DNA of 12,141 nt from an uncultured Eubacteriales bacterium (GCA_902803675.1 CADCQZ010000461.1:1-12141), one strand, 5' to 3'; shown: positions 1-9,003, counted from the first letter of the stretch. The notes: generated by a model not told the origin, from the sequence alone. Made by a program: numbers and translations.

Positions 1-143
1 GATAAAACCCGGTATACCGTCCACGGTGTCATGGTCCGTCACCGCGGCCCATTCAAGACCGCTCCGGGACGCCAAACAGCCGATGGATACGGGATCATCG
101 GTGCCGTCCGACGCGGTGGTATGGATATGAAGATCCGCTCTGA

Positions 144-147
<4 letters not shown>
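1..147 (-). CDS. PHP-domain phosphoesterase, N-terminal fragment (cut by window edge)
   Basis: Only the first 49 codons are present; the gene continues beyond base 1. The fragment begins MIRADLHIHTTASDGT and later has AVTDHDTVDGIPGF. The DLHxHTTASDG and TDHDT motifs are the first two metal-binding motifs of the PHP (polymerase and histidinol phosphatase) fold, which uses a cluster of divalent metals to hydrolyse phosphoesters. The spacing and wording resemble the RNase AM/YciV branch (3',5'-nucleotide bisphosphate phosphatase and RNA 5'-end trimming), but with so little of the protein I cannot separate that from other stand-alone PHP enzymes. The ATG overlaps the ftsH stop codon as ATGA (bases 147-144), so translation is probably coupled to ftsH. 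The fold assignment is firm; the substrate is not known. Confidence 0.85.
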
Positions 148-2045
<1,898 letters not shown>

Positions 2046-2060
2046 AATATTCCTCCTTTT

Positions 2061-2076
2061 GGATATCTGGATATCC
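2061..2076 (-). promoter_or_regulatory. Small stem-loop next to the ftsH ribosome-binding site
   Basis: The leader contains GGATAT, a 4-base loop, then ATATCC, a perfect 6-bp stem. It ends two bases before the A-rich start of the ftsH Shine-Dalgarno (AAAAGGAGG). It may influence access to the ribosome-binding site of this TTG-initiated gene. The stem is short and AT-rich and no anti-SD pairing is visible, so a regulatory role is only a possibility. Confidence 0.35.
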
Positions 2077-2120
2077 GGACACGTTTGACACGATATGAAG
2101 GACATACCGCATCAAATCTA

Positions 2121-2149
2121 AATATACCACAAAACATCCTGTATGACAA
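2121..2149 (-). promoter_or_regulatory. Sigma-70-type promoter for ftsH
   Basis: On the minus strand, TTGTCA (2149-2144) and TATATT (2126-2121) are separated by exactly 17 bases. Each matches 5 of 6 consensus bases, and TGG directly before TATATT supplies an extended -10 element. Transcription would start near 2114, giving a leader of about 70 bases before the ftsH TTG. It lies in the 125-base gap between hpt and ftsH, so ftsH can be expressed independently of the upstream operon. I saw no CtsR or HrcA (CIRCE) operator here. Confidence 0.75.
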
Positions 2150-2170
2150 TGCGGCTTTTCCATGGGCGGC

Positions 2171-2731
2171 TCAATTGTCGCCGTAGATGCGGGGGGAGAG
2201 GATCCCGATATCCGGCAGATTCCTGTATTTTTCGTCATAATCCAGCCCGTAACCCACCACGAAAGCGTCGGGGATCACAAAACCGCTGTAATCGACGGTC
2301 AAAGGAGCTCTCCGCCGTTCCGGCTTGTCCAGCAGGGTGACGATGGAGACTTTTTTCGCTTTCCTGGCTTCCAGGATCACTTTAAGATGGCTGAGGGTCA
2401 TGCCGCTGTCGACGATATCCTCAACGACCAGAACGTTTCTGCCTACGATGTCCCGGTCAAGGTCCTTGACGATCCGCACGACACCGGATGATTTCGTGGA
2501 GCTGCCGTAACTGGATACCGCCATGAATTCGATCGCCACAGGCAGATTGATCTCGCGCATCAGATCGGAGAAAAATACGCACGCGCCCTTCAGGATACAA
2601 ATAAGGATGGGGGGATCGTCTTTGAAATCCCGGCTGATCTGGGCACCCAGCTCGGCGACTCTCTGCCGGATCTGTTCTTTCGTCAGCAGGATCCGGTCCA
2701 GATCCTTGTAGATCTCGGAAAAATCATTCAT
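2171..2731 (-). CDS. hpt: Hypoxanthine (guanine) phosphoribosyltransferase
   Basis: Purine salvage enzyme transferring the phosphoribosyl group of PRPP to hypoxanthine or guanine to make IMP or GMP. The 186-residue length is typical of the bacterial type. The PRPP-binding motif VLVVEDIVDSGMTL spans residues 100-113, with the acidic pair in VEDIVD. An earlier PILICILKGA segment (41-50) forms the loop near pyrophosphate. The C-terminal VGYGLDYDEKYRNLPDIG (159-176) is the characteristic 6-oxopurine HPRT signature. The ATG at 2731 follows AAGGAGG by 7 bases. The tilS stop is 15 bases upstream, so the two are co-transcribed, as in Bacillus and many Clostridia. No terminator is obvious after the stop, so some read-through into ftsH is likely. 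Confidence 0.96.
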   Translation of the reverse strand: MNDFSEIYKDLDRILLTKEQIRQRVAELGAQISRDFKDDPPILICILKGACVFFSDLMREINLPVAIEFMAVSSYGSSTKSSGVVRIVKDLDRDIVGRNVLVVEDIVDSGMTLSHLKVILEARKAKKVSIVTLLDKPERRRAPLTVDYSGFVIPDAFVVGYGLDYDEKYRNLPDIGILSPRIYGDN

Positions 2732-2746
2732 AACATATCCTCCTTA

Positions 2747-4075
2747 TCAATCCCAGGGCAGCTGCCCGGTGTATTCAAGCAGGGCCGCGTCTTCGGGCGA
2801 TGTGATCCGGCAGGCTTCCGATGGCCCGACGCCGATCACCCAAAGGATCTTGTCCTCGCGGCATAAAAGCGGGATGAGATCTCTGAACGGGGCGGGGATC
2901 CCCCGGTCCGTCAGATAGTCCTGCAATTTGCGGTGGTGCTTCATCCCGAACGGGATCAGCCTGTCCCCGTCCCTTCTGGACCGGATCGACAGCCCGTCCA
3001 GAAGGCTCCGGGGGATGGCCTGGAAGCGTTTCCCGTCGCCTGTATCGCCGCAGAAGGGTCTCGTGCGTACCTGTTCCGGGTCACTGAGCGGTCCGCGATC
3101 GTTTTTTGTCAGATGCAGATACTGCCCGCTGCGGAAGAAGACCGCTTTCCCGATATCCAGAGACCTGCCGATGTCCAAACACATCACGGCCTGCAGGCTG
3201 TTTTCGGGCAGGGCGGGGGAGAGATCGTTTTTTTCAAGAAACAGCCGGATCACCGAGGAGCGCAGGGACAGCGGAAGATCATAGAACGCTTTCCCGTCGA
3301 TCCTGGGGCACAGGCACCCCGTCCTGCCGTGAACGGTAAGAAAATTCTCGGCCATGGAGCGCTGATCATCCAGGATCTGCCTGATCCCGCGGGCGATACC
3401 GCAAAGGTGCTCGGATAGAGCGCTTTGACGGGCGGCGAGGACCGGGAGGACTTCAAGGCGGATATAATTGCGCAGATACGCCGTGTCCCGGTTGCTGCGG
3501 TCCTCGTTCCAGAGGATCCCCTTCTCTGTCAGATAGGCACAGAGCTCCTCGTGGGATCGGGAGAGCAGCGGCCGCCAGATATACCGCGGAGAAGGAACGC
3601 CCGAGGGCAGTAGGGCCTGTTCCCGCATCCCGGCCATGCCTGTGAGACTGCCCTGCATCAGACGCATGATCAGAAGCTCGGCCTGGTCACCGCTGTGGTG
3701 GGCCGCGGCGATGCGATCGCAGGCATGTTCCCCGGCCAAACGATCCAGCGCCGCGTAACGAAGAGTACGGGCCTCTTCTTCCGACCGCCCTTTCATGTCG
3801 ATCTTCACGGCGGAGAAAGGGATGCCTTCACTTTCACACAACAGCCGGCAGTGCTCCTGTTCAGAGTCCGCTTCCGCGCGGAGCCCGTGATTGATATGGA
3901 GCGCGCAGAGGTAAATGTCTGTCTCGTCCCTGAGGCTTTTCAGGATATACATCAGCGCCGTGGAATCCGCGCCTCCGGAAAAGGCAGCGGCGATGCGGCG
4001 CGGCCGTCCGATCCGATCCCAGGAGCGAAGGACTTCATCTCTGAGGGCGGTTTCGAGGTCTCCGCGGCCCGTCAT
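2747..4075 (-). CDS. tilS: tRNA(Ile)-lysidine synthetase TilS
   Basis: ATP-dependent enzyme that converts the wobble cytidine of the CAU-anticodon isoleucine tRNA to lysidine, allowing AUA decoding. The PP-loop SGGADS is at residues 33-38, and AAHHSGDQAELLIMRL further on is the second conserved N-type ATPase segment of the family. The C-terminal substrate-binding domain is recognisable by RRDGDRLIPFGM, HRKLQDYLTDRGIP and RDLIPLLCREDKILWVIGVG. At 442 residues it is a full-length, two-domain form. The start ATG (4075-4073) overlaps the stop of the upstream RseC-like gene as ATGA, so it is probably translated by re-initiation. It is followed 15 bases later by hpt. The family assignment is secure. 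Confidence 0.95.
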   Translation of the reverse strand: MTGRGDLETALRDEVLRSWDRIGRPRRIAAAFSGGADSTALMYILKSLRDETDIYLCALHINHGLRAEADSEQEHCRLLCESEGIPFSAVKIDMKGRSEEEARTLRYAALDRLAGEHACDRIAAAHHSGDQAELLIMRLMQGSLTGMAGMREQALLPSGVPSPRYIWRPLLSRSHEELCAYLTEKGILWNEDRSNRDTAYLRNYIRLEVLPVLAARQSALSEHLCGIARGIRQILDDQRSMAENFLTVHGRTGCLCPRIDGKAFYDLPLSLRSSVIRLFLEKNDLSPALPENSLQAVMCLDIGRSLDIGKAVFFRSGQYLHLTKNDRGPLSDPEQVRTRPFCGDTGDGKRFQAIPRSLLDGLSIRSRRDGDRLIPFGMKHHRKLQDYLTDRGIPAPFRDLIPLLCREDKILWVIGVGPSEACRITSPEDAALLEYTGQLPWD

Positions 4076-4488
4076 TTATCCTGCTCCGCGGCGGGAAGGA
4101 CCCGGACGATCGACGGGAGCGCGTTCTTTTTGCCGCTCAGGTAGCGGTCGTAGAGCCTGACGCACAAAAGCCCGAGACCGGTGAAGATGAGCGCCGTTAC
4201 GGCCTGGAGCGCTTCACCGAAGGATAAAAGGCTGCCGATGAGGAGCCCCAGAAGGAGCGCGAGCAGGGGGATCAAATATGCCGCGGCCGTGTGGCGGAGC
4301 AGCTGCTTTTCGGGCAGGTAGACCTCCACCATGTCACCGGGGGCGGCATGGCCGTTCAGGGTGATGACGGTGCCGTCCTCCTTCAGGCCCGTGTCACACA
4401 TTTTGCAGTGGGCGCACATCTCGGGACGCTGAAAGCAGACCTGGATCTGCGATCCCTTCGAAGCGACGACTTTTCCTGTCTGGATCAT
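4072..4488 (-). CDS. RseC/MucC-like (SoxR-reducing system) membrane protein
   Basis: A 138-residue protein with a cysteine cluster near the N-terminus (Cys18, 25, 28 and 31, including MCAHCKMC), a small beta-rich region typical of the family (GDMVEVYLPEKQLLR), and two membrane helices at about residues 69-89 and 93-113, ending in a charged tail. This layout matches RseC_MucC proteins. In enterobacteria RseC acts with the Rsx electron-transfer complex to keep SoxR reduced; in Clostridia the partner is usually Rnf or unknown, and no Rnf genes are in this window. The four cysteines could bind an iron-sulfur cluster or a metal; that is inference. I start it at the ATG at 4488, preceded by TTTGGAGG four bases upstream, rather than at the open frame up to 4566, which runs into the preceding gene. 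It overlaps tilS by 4 bases. Confidence 0.82.
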   Translation of the reverse strand: MIQTGKVVASKGSQIQVCFQRPEMCAHCKMCDTGLKEDGTVITLNGHAAPGDMVEVYLPEKQLLRHTAAAYLIPLLALLLGLLIGSLLSFGEALQAVTALIFTGLGLLCVRLYDRYLSGKKNALPSIVRVLPAAEQDK

Positions 4489-4502
4489 AGAGCCTCCAAA
4501 GG

Positions 4503-4916
4503 TCAATTGTGGTTCCTGCGCTTGAACAGGAGCGTGGAAAAGGTGATGGCAAGAGCGATGGCGCATATCCCCAGGACCGCGTCAAGGCCGGTCTTCACCG
4601 CCTGGGAGAACTGATTTTCCGTCAGATAACGCACTGTCCTGTACAGCCCCAGTCCCGGGATGAGGGGGATCAGGGAACAGGTGATGAGCTGGGTGGCGGT
4701 GGTCTTCTTCCAGCGTGCGAGCCCCTCACAGGCGACGCCGACGAAGAATGAGGATACGAAATAGGCCATGACCCCTTTGCCCAGTACGAAGAACAGCACA
4801 TAAGCCAGAGCGCCGATGATGGCGCTGAACACGATGGAGCGCCTGGGCTGGTTGAGCAGCAGTGAAAAACACAGCGCCGCCGCGAAGCAGATCAGGAACT
4901 GATAAAAAAGGCTCAT
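4503..4916 (-). CDS. Threonine/serine exporter small subunit (ThrE_2/YjjB type)
   Basis: A 137-residue hydrophobic protein with about four membrane helices (roughly residues 5-22, 29-46, 50-67 and 110-130). The segment IPLIPGLGLYRTV (83-95) is the signature of the ThrE C-terminal domain. In Corynebacterium ThrE is one long protein exporting threonine and serine; here, as in many Firmicutes and in E. coli YjjP/YjjB, it is split into two genes. The start ATG at 4916 overlaps the stop of the partner gene as ATGA. That gives a compact protein beginning MSLFYQFLICF, whereas the longer open frame upstream is only the other gene read out of frame. Substrate is inferred from the family; succinate export has been proposed for E. 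coli YjjPB, and a fumarase gene lies directly upstream. Confidence 0.88.
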   Translation of the reverse strand: MSLFYQFLICFAAALCFSLLLNQPRRSIVFSAIIGALAYVLFFVLGKGVMAYFVSSFFVGVACEGLARWKKTTATQLITCSLIPLIPGLGLYRTVRYLTENQFSQAVKTGLDAVLGICAIALAITFSTLLFKRRNHN

Positions 4917-5677
4917 CCGATCAAACTCCCCCAAACCGAGAACATGATGCCGATGCCGGCGCCCAGGGTGATGGCGGTCAAAAGCGCTTCCGTGGTCTTG
5001 GCGCCGCCGGATATCAGGTCCCCCCAGATGGTGTCCCGGATCGCGTTGGTCAGGGCCCAGCCGGGGACCAGGGGCATGATCGCGCCGGAAATGATGCTTT
5101 CCACCTGCAGAACAGGCCAGATCCGGTGACAGGAAAGGGTGATCAGGGCGGAGAAGAAGCTGGCGATCATCCCGGAGATCACGCCCGGTACCCGGTGCCT
5201 GCTCAAAAGCACCAGGATCCACTGGGTGAGAAAACCGCATACGAAGGACACAGCGAAATCCGGGAGGTGCCCGTCAAAGAGCAGCGTGAAGAACGCGGAT
5301 GATAAGCCGCAGGCCAGAGCAAAGACGATCGCGGGCATGGGTTTCTCGTTCTCGATCTCTTTTAAAGCCCTGTATGCCTCTTCAGGGGTCATAAGGCCTT
5401 TGGCGACTTTTCGCGAAACAGTATTGCAGTCATCCAGGATCTTCAAGTCCACTTTTCTGCTGGGGATCCTGACGATCCGGGTGAAACTGGTGTTGTCATC
5501 GGTATAGAGGGTGAAGGTGATGCCCGTGGGAAAGGCCAGCACCTCGATCTTGGAATAGCCGAATCCGTTGAACATGAGCCGCACGGTCTCTTCCGCGCGG
5601 TATGTCTCGCCGCCGCTTCCCGATATCATCCTCGCCGCCAGGCTGACGGCCTTGACGGCGGTGATCGTATCGTTCAT
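4913..5677 (-). CDS. Threonine/serine exporter large subunit (ThrE_1/YjjP type)
   Basis: A 254-residue partner of the next gene. A soluble N-terminal half carries GGETYRAEETV (22-32) and IEVLAFPTGITFTL (44-57), both typical of the ThrE N-terminal domain. The membrane half has about five helices and the family motif PLVPGWALTNAIRD (202-215). With the YjjB-type subunit it should form a cytoplasmic-membrane exporter for small amino or organic acids. I chose ATG at 5677, with GAGG eight bases ahead; a GTG at 5722 in the same frame would add 15 residues but would leave almost no leader for the promoter. This gene opens the series thrE halves, RseC-like, tilS, hpt, all with overlaps or gaps of 15 bases or less. 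Confidence 0.88.
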   Translation of the reverse strand: MNDTITAVKAVSLAARMISGSGGETYRAEETVRLMFNGFGYSKIEVLAFPTGITFTLYTDDNTSFTRIVRIPSRKVDLKILDDCNTVSRKVAKGLMTPEEAYRALKEIENEKPMPAIVFALACGLSSAFFTLLFDGHLPDFAVSFVCGFLTQWILVLLSRHRVPGVISGMIASFFSALITLSCHRIWPVLQVESIISGAIMPLVPGWALTNAIRDTIWGDLISGGAKTTEALLTAITLGAGIGIMFSVWGSLIG

Positions 5678-5712
5678 GATATCATCCTCACTTCCGGAGA
5701 GAATACAGCCTG

Positions 5713-5741
5713 ATTTTATCACAGGCCGGATGCAAATACAA
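5713..5741 (-). promoter_or_regulatory. Probable promoter for the thrE-rseC-tilS-hpt operon
   Basis: Minus strand: TTGTAT (5741-5736), a 17-base spacer, and TAAAAT (5718-5713), with TGA just ahead of the -10 giving an extended -10 element. The -35 is weak (3 of 6) and the -10 good (5 of 6). The -10 lies in the loop of an inverted repeat, GCCTG and CAGGC (5726-5722 and 5712-5708), a possible operator. It is the only good candidate in the 80-base gap after fumC. Confidence 0.5.
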
Positions 5742-5757
5742 TCGCGATCGGTGTCCG

Positions 5758-7137
5758 TCAGACCATTCTTTCCGGGCGGACGATCCCGTCGTATTCTTCG
5801 GCAGAAAGATAACCGAGCTTTACACAGGCTTCTCTCAGGGAAATGTTATCCCGTGACGCTGTCTGTGCCGCCTTGGCCGCCCGGTCATAACCGATGACGG
5901 GATTGAGAGCCGTAGCCAGCATGAGGGAGTCGTTCAGGTAACGATCCATCCTTTCCCTGTTCACCCGGATCCCGGACGCGCAATTGAGATCAAAGGCCGT
6001 GATCGATTCTGCCAGGAGGCTCGCCGAGCGGATGAGATCATAGGCTATCACGGGCAGGAACACATTGAGCTCGAAATTGCCCTGTGATGCCGCGAAACCG
6101 ATGGCGGCGTCATGCCCCATCACCTGGACAGCCACCATCGTGACCTGCTCACACTGGGTGGGGTTGACTTTTCCGGGCATGATGGAGCTCCCCGGTTCGT
6201 TCTCGGGGATGGAAATCTCATTCAGGCCGCAGCGGGGACCGGAAGCGAGCCAGCGGATATCGTTCGCGATCTTCATCATGTCGCAGGCCAGGGCCTTGAC
6301 CGCGCCGTGCGCGAAAACGATCTCATCCCTGGACGAGAGGGCATGGAATTTGTTTTCTTCCGACACAAAGGGCTTCCCCGTCATTTCGGCGATCTTCTCC
6401 GCGGCCAGGACGGCAAATCCCCCGGGGGCGTTGAGGCCCGTTCCCACTGCGGTGCCGCCGAGAGCGAGGCCCAGGAGCGGCCTGACACCTGCCCTGAGCA
6501 TTTCGATGTCTTTTTCAAGTGAGGACCGCCAGCCGCTCACCTCCTGGGAAAAGGCGATCGGGACCGCGTCCTGCAGATGGGTCCGTCCGCATTTGACAGC
6601 GTCCGGGTACTTTTTCTCCAGATCCCTGAATGTCCCGCAAAGCTTTTCCACGGCGGGGATGAGCCGGTCGGTCAAAAGAAGGACCGCGGCGATATGGAGC
6701 GCTGTCGGGAAGGTATCATTGGAGGACTGGCTCATGTTGACGTCATCGTTGGGATGGCAGAGGCGGCATCCGGCGATCTCATTGGCGCGGTTGGCGATTA
6801 CCTCATTGACGTTCATATTGGTTTGAGTGCCGCTGCCCGTCTGCCACACCACCAGGGGGAATTCCCTGTCGAGGCCGCCGCTGAGGATCTCATCGGCAGC
6901 CTGAGTGATCGCCTTGAGCTTATCGTCCGTCATCCTCTGGGGAAGCAGGACGCTGTTCGCGGCGGCAGCCGCTTTTTTCATCAGGGCAAAGGCGCTGATG
7001 ATCTCGCCGGGCATAAGATCTCTTCCGCGCCCGATGGGGAAGTTCTGGATGCTTCTCTGGGTCTGAGCGCCCCAGTACCGGTTGGAGGGTACTTTGACTT
7101 CTCCCATGGAATCATGCTCGATCCGGTAACTGTCCAT
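5758..7137 (-). CDS. fumC: Class II fumarate hydratase (FumC)
   Basis: Iron-independent tetrameric fumarase interconverting fumarate and L-malate. The 459 residues match the usual class II length. Visible active-site segments: TGSGTQTNMNVNE (100-112), HPNDDVNMSQSSND (128-141), GRTHLQDA with the catalytic-base His187, and the fumarase/aspartase signature GSSIMPGKVNP (316-326), which holds the mobile-loop serine. Aspartase and argininosuccinate lyase are close relatives, but the N-terminal RIEHDSMGEVKVP and RYWGAQTQRSIQNFPIG favour fumarase. Class II is oxygen-stable, in contrast to the iron-sulfur fumarases more usual in anaerobes. GGAG lies ten bases before the ATG. No convincing promoter fits between the stem-loop at 7165-7201 and the start, so it is probably transcribed from serS through that stem-loop or from a promoter inside the upstream gene. 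Confidence 0.95.
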   Translation of the reverse strand: MDSYRIEHDSMGEVKVPSNRYWGAQTQRSIQNFPIGRGRDLMPGEIISAFALMKKAAAAANSVLLPQRMTDDKLKAITQAADEILSGGLDREFPLVVWQTGSGTQTNMNVNEVIANRANEIAGCRLCHPNDDVNMSQSSNDTFPTALHIAAVLLLTDRLIPAVEKLCGTFRDLEKKYPDAVKCGRTHLQDAVPIAFSQEVSGWRSSLEKDIEMLRAGVRPLLGLALGGTAVGTGLNAPGGFAVLAAEKIAEMTGKPFVSEENKFHALSSRDEIVFAHGAVKALACDMMKIANDIRWLASGPRCGLNEISIPENEPGSSIMPGKVNPTQCEQVTMVAVQVMGHDAAIGFAASQGNFELNVFLPVIAYDLIRSASLLAESITAFDLNCASGIRVNRERMDRYLNDSLMLATALNPVIGYDRAAKAAQTASRDNISLREACVKLGYLSAEEYDGIVRPERMV

Positions 7138-7164
7138 AATGACGCATCTCCGTTCTTTGTTGAA

Positions 7165-7201
7165 ATCAAGCCGGGCGGAACGTGTTTCCTCCCGGCTTGA
7201 T
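7165..7201 (-). terminator. Long stem-loop after the small basic protein gene (weak terminator or processing site)
   Basis: Minus strand: ATCAAGCCGGG (7201-7191) pairs perfectly with CCCGGCTTGAT (7175-7165). After one mismatch a further GGAA/TTCC stem continues, closing on a 5-base loop. The tail on the minus strand is only TTCAAC, so it lacks a proper U-run; read-through is likely. It lies 15 bases past the preceding stop codon and 27 bases before fumC. Confidence 0.55.
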
Positions 7202-7216
7202 GGTGATGTGAAATGA

Positions 7217-7633
7217 TCAACGTTTTGGATTAAGGATGTTTTCCAGGGCAGGCCCCACCAGATCGCCCAGCATCTCGCCGGCGCCTGAAATAAGACCGCT
7301 CAGGATATCGGTCTCCTGCCCTTTGAGGACCTGGAGGCATTTCTCTTTCGCTGCCTGGTCCGCTTCACGGTAGAGAGCGATCAGCTTCTTTTCGGCCGCG
7401 GTCAGGATCAGTTCGTTTTTGCCCGCCGTTCCCGTTTTTGCCTTCACGTTCCTGCCGGAGGCTTTGACGGTGCCGGTAGCTGTTGTTTTTCTCCTGGACG
7501 CGGTCGAACTGGGAGCTGAGGCCGGTCTGCGCGCCGCCGCGGTCTTCGTTTGAGCTGTTTTCTTCGCCGCGGTCGATTTCCCCGAAGAGGGGATGGCGTC
7601 CCTGATGGAGGATCCTGTCTTCCCGGTAGGCAT
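7217..7633 (-). CDS. Small protein with a histone-H1-like basic tail and a helical C-terminal domain, function unknown
   Basis: I do not recognise a family. Of 138 residues, the first 73 are low-complexity Ala/Thr/Ser/Lys/Arg (10 Lys, 6 Arg and a single acidic residue, Asp12), like the disordered tails of histone H1 or extended HU proteins. Residues 74-105, LTAAEKKLIALYREADQAAKEK and neighbours, look like amphipathic helices of the sort found at the C-termini of XRE-type regulators. Residues 106-138 form a Gly/Leu-rich amphipathic segment ending NPKR. No signal peptide or cysteine cluster; one Cys at 99. It could be a nucleoid- or RNA-associated protein, but that is inference. AAGGAG lies seven bases before the ATG, and the gap from serS is 21 bases, so it is expressed with serS. 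The start and coding nature are well supported. Confidence 0.8.
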   Translation of the reverse strand: MPTGKTGSSIRDAIPSSGKSTAAKKTAQTKTAAARRPASAPSSTASRRKTTATGTVKASGRNVKAKTGTAGKNELILTAAEKKLIALYREADQAAKEKCLQVLKGQETDILSGLISGAGEMLGDLVGPALENILNPKR

Positions 7634-7654
7634 GTTTACGCTCCTTGTTTTAGA

Positions 7655-8935
7655 TCAGCCGATAACGCTCTTGCCGCCCATGTACATCCTCAGGGGCTCG
7701 GCGATGGTGATGGTCCCGTCCGCCTGGAGATGATTTTCCAGATAAGCGATCAGCATCCGGGGCGGAGCCACGACGGTGTTGTTGAGGGTATGGGCCAGGT
7801 ACTTCTTGCCGTCCTTGCCCTTCACGCGGATCTGCAGCCGTCTGGCCTGCGCGTCGCCCAGATTGGAGCAGGAACCGACCTCGAAATACTTCTTCTGGCG
7901 GGGGCTCCAGGCTTCCACGTCCAGGCTCTTGACTTTCAGGTCAGCCAGGTCGCCGGAGCAGCACTCCAGGGTCCTCACCGGGATGTCCATGTTCCTGAAC
8001 AGCTCGACCGTGTACTGCCACAGCTTCTCGAACCACGCTTTGCTGTCTTCGGGACGGCACACCACGATCATTTCCTGTTTTTCGAACTGATGGATGCGGT
8101 AAACGCCGCGCTCCTCGATGCCGTGAGCGCCCACTTCCTTCCTGAAGCAGGGGGAGTAGCTGGTCATGGTATAGGGGAGAGCGTCCTCATCCAGGATCGT
8201 ATCGATGAACTTGCCGATCATGGAATGTTCCGACGTGCCGATCAGGTACAGGTCCTCACCCTCGATCTTGTACATCATGTTTTCCATCTCGGCAAAGGAC
8301 ATGACGCCGTTCACCACGCTGCCGTGGATCATAAAGGGAGGAACACAGTAAGTGAAGCCTTTATCGATCATGAAGTCGCGGGCGTAGCTCAGCACGGCGC
8401 TGTGCAGCCGGGCGATATCGCCCATTAGATAATAGAAACCGTTGCCGCTGGTCTTCCTGGCGCTGTCCAGGTCGATGCCGCTGAGCCTCTCCATGATGTC
8501 CACATGGTAGGGGATCTCGTAATCAGGCACCACCGGCTCGCCGAAGCGCTCGATCTCCACGTTTTCACTGTCGTCCTTCCCGACGGGAACGCTGTCGTCG
8601 ATGATATTGGGGATGATCAGCATCCTGCGGCGGATCTCTTCCCTGAGATCGTCTTCCTTCGCGGCCAGCTCCTGCAGCTCGGCAGCCATGTTGCCGACCT
8701 CTTTCTTGGCCGCTTCCGCTTCGTCCTTTTTCCCCTGACCCATCAGGGCGCCGATCTTCTTGGAGATGACATTGCGCTGATTTCTGAGATAGTCGGCCTT
8801 CTGGAGCGCTTCCCGGTATTCCTTGTCAAGAGCGAGCACCTCATCCACCAGCGGCAGTTTACTGTCCTGGAACTTTTTGCGGATGTTGTTTTTGACGAGC
8901 TCGGGATCGGTCCTGATCAGATTGATATCTAACAT
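7655..8935 (-). CDS. serS: Seryl-tRNA synthetase
   Basis: Class II synthetase charging tRNA-Ser with serine. The 426 residues comprise an N-terminal antiparallel coiled-coil arm (about 28-105) that grips the long variable arm of tRNA-Ser, and a catalytic core. Motif 2 is SPCFRKEVGAHGIEERG and then IHQFEKQEM (261-289); motif 3 lies in HTLNNTVVAPPRMLIAYLENH (382-402) with Arg393 as the class II arginine. Two spots are unusual for a bacterial SerRS: LIGTSEH (231-237) where bacterial enzymes usually have an IPTAEV-like segment, and APPR in place of the usual GR pair of motif 3. Both, with EAWSPRQ (341-347), look closer to archaeal SerRS. GGAGG lies four bases before the ATG. No T-box leader is present. 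It heads the unit serS, small basic protein and probably fumC. Confidence 0.95.
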   Translation of the reverse strand: MLDINLIRTDPELVKNNIRKKFQDSKLPLVDEVLALDKEYREALQKADYLRNQRNVISKKIGALMGQGKKDEAEAAKKEVGNMAAELQELAAKEDDLREEIRRRMLIIPNIIDDSVPVGKDDSENVEIERFGEPVVPDYEIPYHVDIMERLSGIDLDSARKTSGNGFYYLMGDIARLHSAVLSYARDFMIDKGFTYCVPPFMIHGSVVNGVMSFAEMENMMYKIEGEDLYLIGTSEHSMIGKFIDTILDEDALPYTMTSYSPCFRKEVGAHGIEERGVYRIHQFEKQEMIVVCRPEDSKAWFEKLWQYTVELFRNMDIPVRTLECCSGDLADLKVKSLDVEAWSPRQKKYFEVGSCSNLGDAQARRLQIRVKGKDGKKYLAHTLNNTVVAPPRMLIAYLENHLQADGTITIAEPLRMYMGGKSVIG

Positions 8936-8981
8936 AATGCCTCCTCACGCATTGTATGATCGCTGATCGAAAAGAAACGTG

Positions 8982-9003
8982 TTCCGCCGCGCGTGCGGCG
9001 GAA
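8982..9003 (-). promoter_or_regulatory. GC-rich stem-loop in the serS leader
   Basis: A perfect 9-bp stem, TTCCGCCGC with GCGGCGGAA, closes on a 4-base loop, inside the roughly 75-base serS leader and about 46 bases before the start codon. On the minus strand it is followed by CACGTTTCTTTTC, too broken for a standard terminator. It may stabilise the transcript or act as an attenuator. It is not part of a T-box: the specifier-loop architecture and the conserved antiterminator T-box sequence are missing. Confidence 0.5.

Noticed and set aside
2046..2105. ATG at 2105 as the ftsH start, adding 20 residues
   Set aside because: No SD precedes it at suitable distance, the added residues are polar with two Cys, and the TTG at 2045 has an excellent SD and gives a standard FtsH N-terminus.
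4917..5240. N-terminal extension of the YjjB-type subunit to 5240
   Set aside because: The extra residues are Arg/Pro/His/Gly-rich shadow sequence of the overlapping partner gene; the ATG at 4916 gives the normal short subunit.
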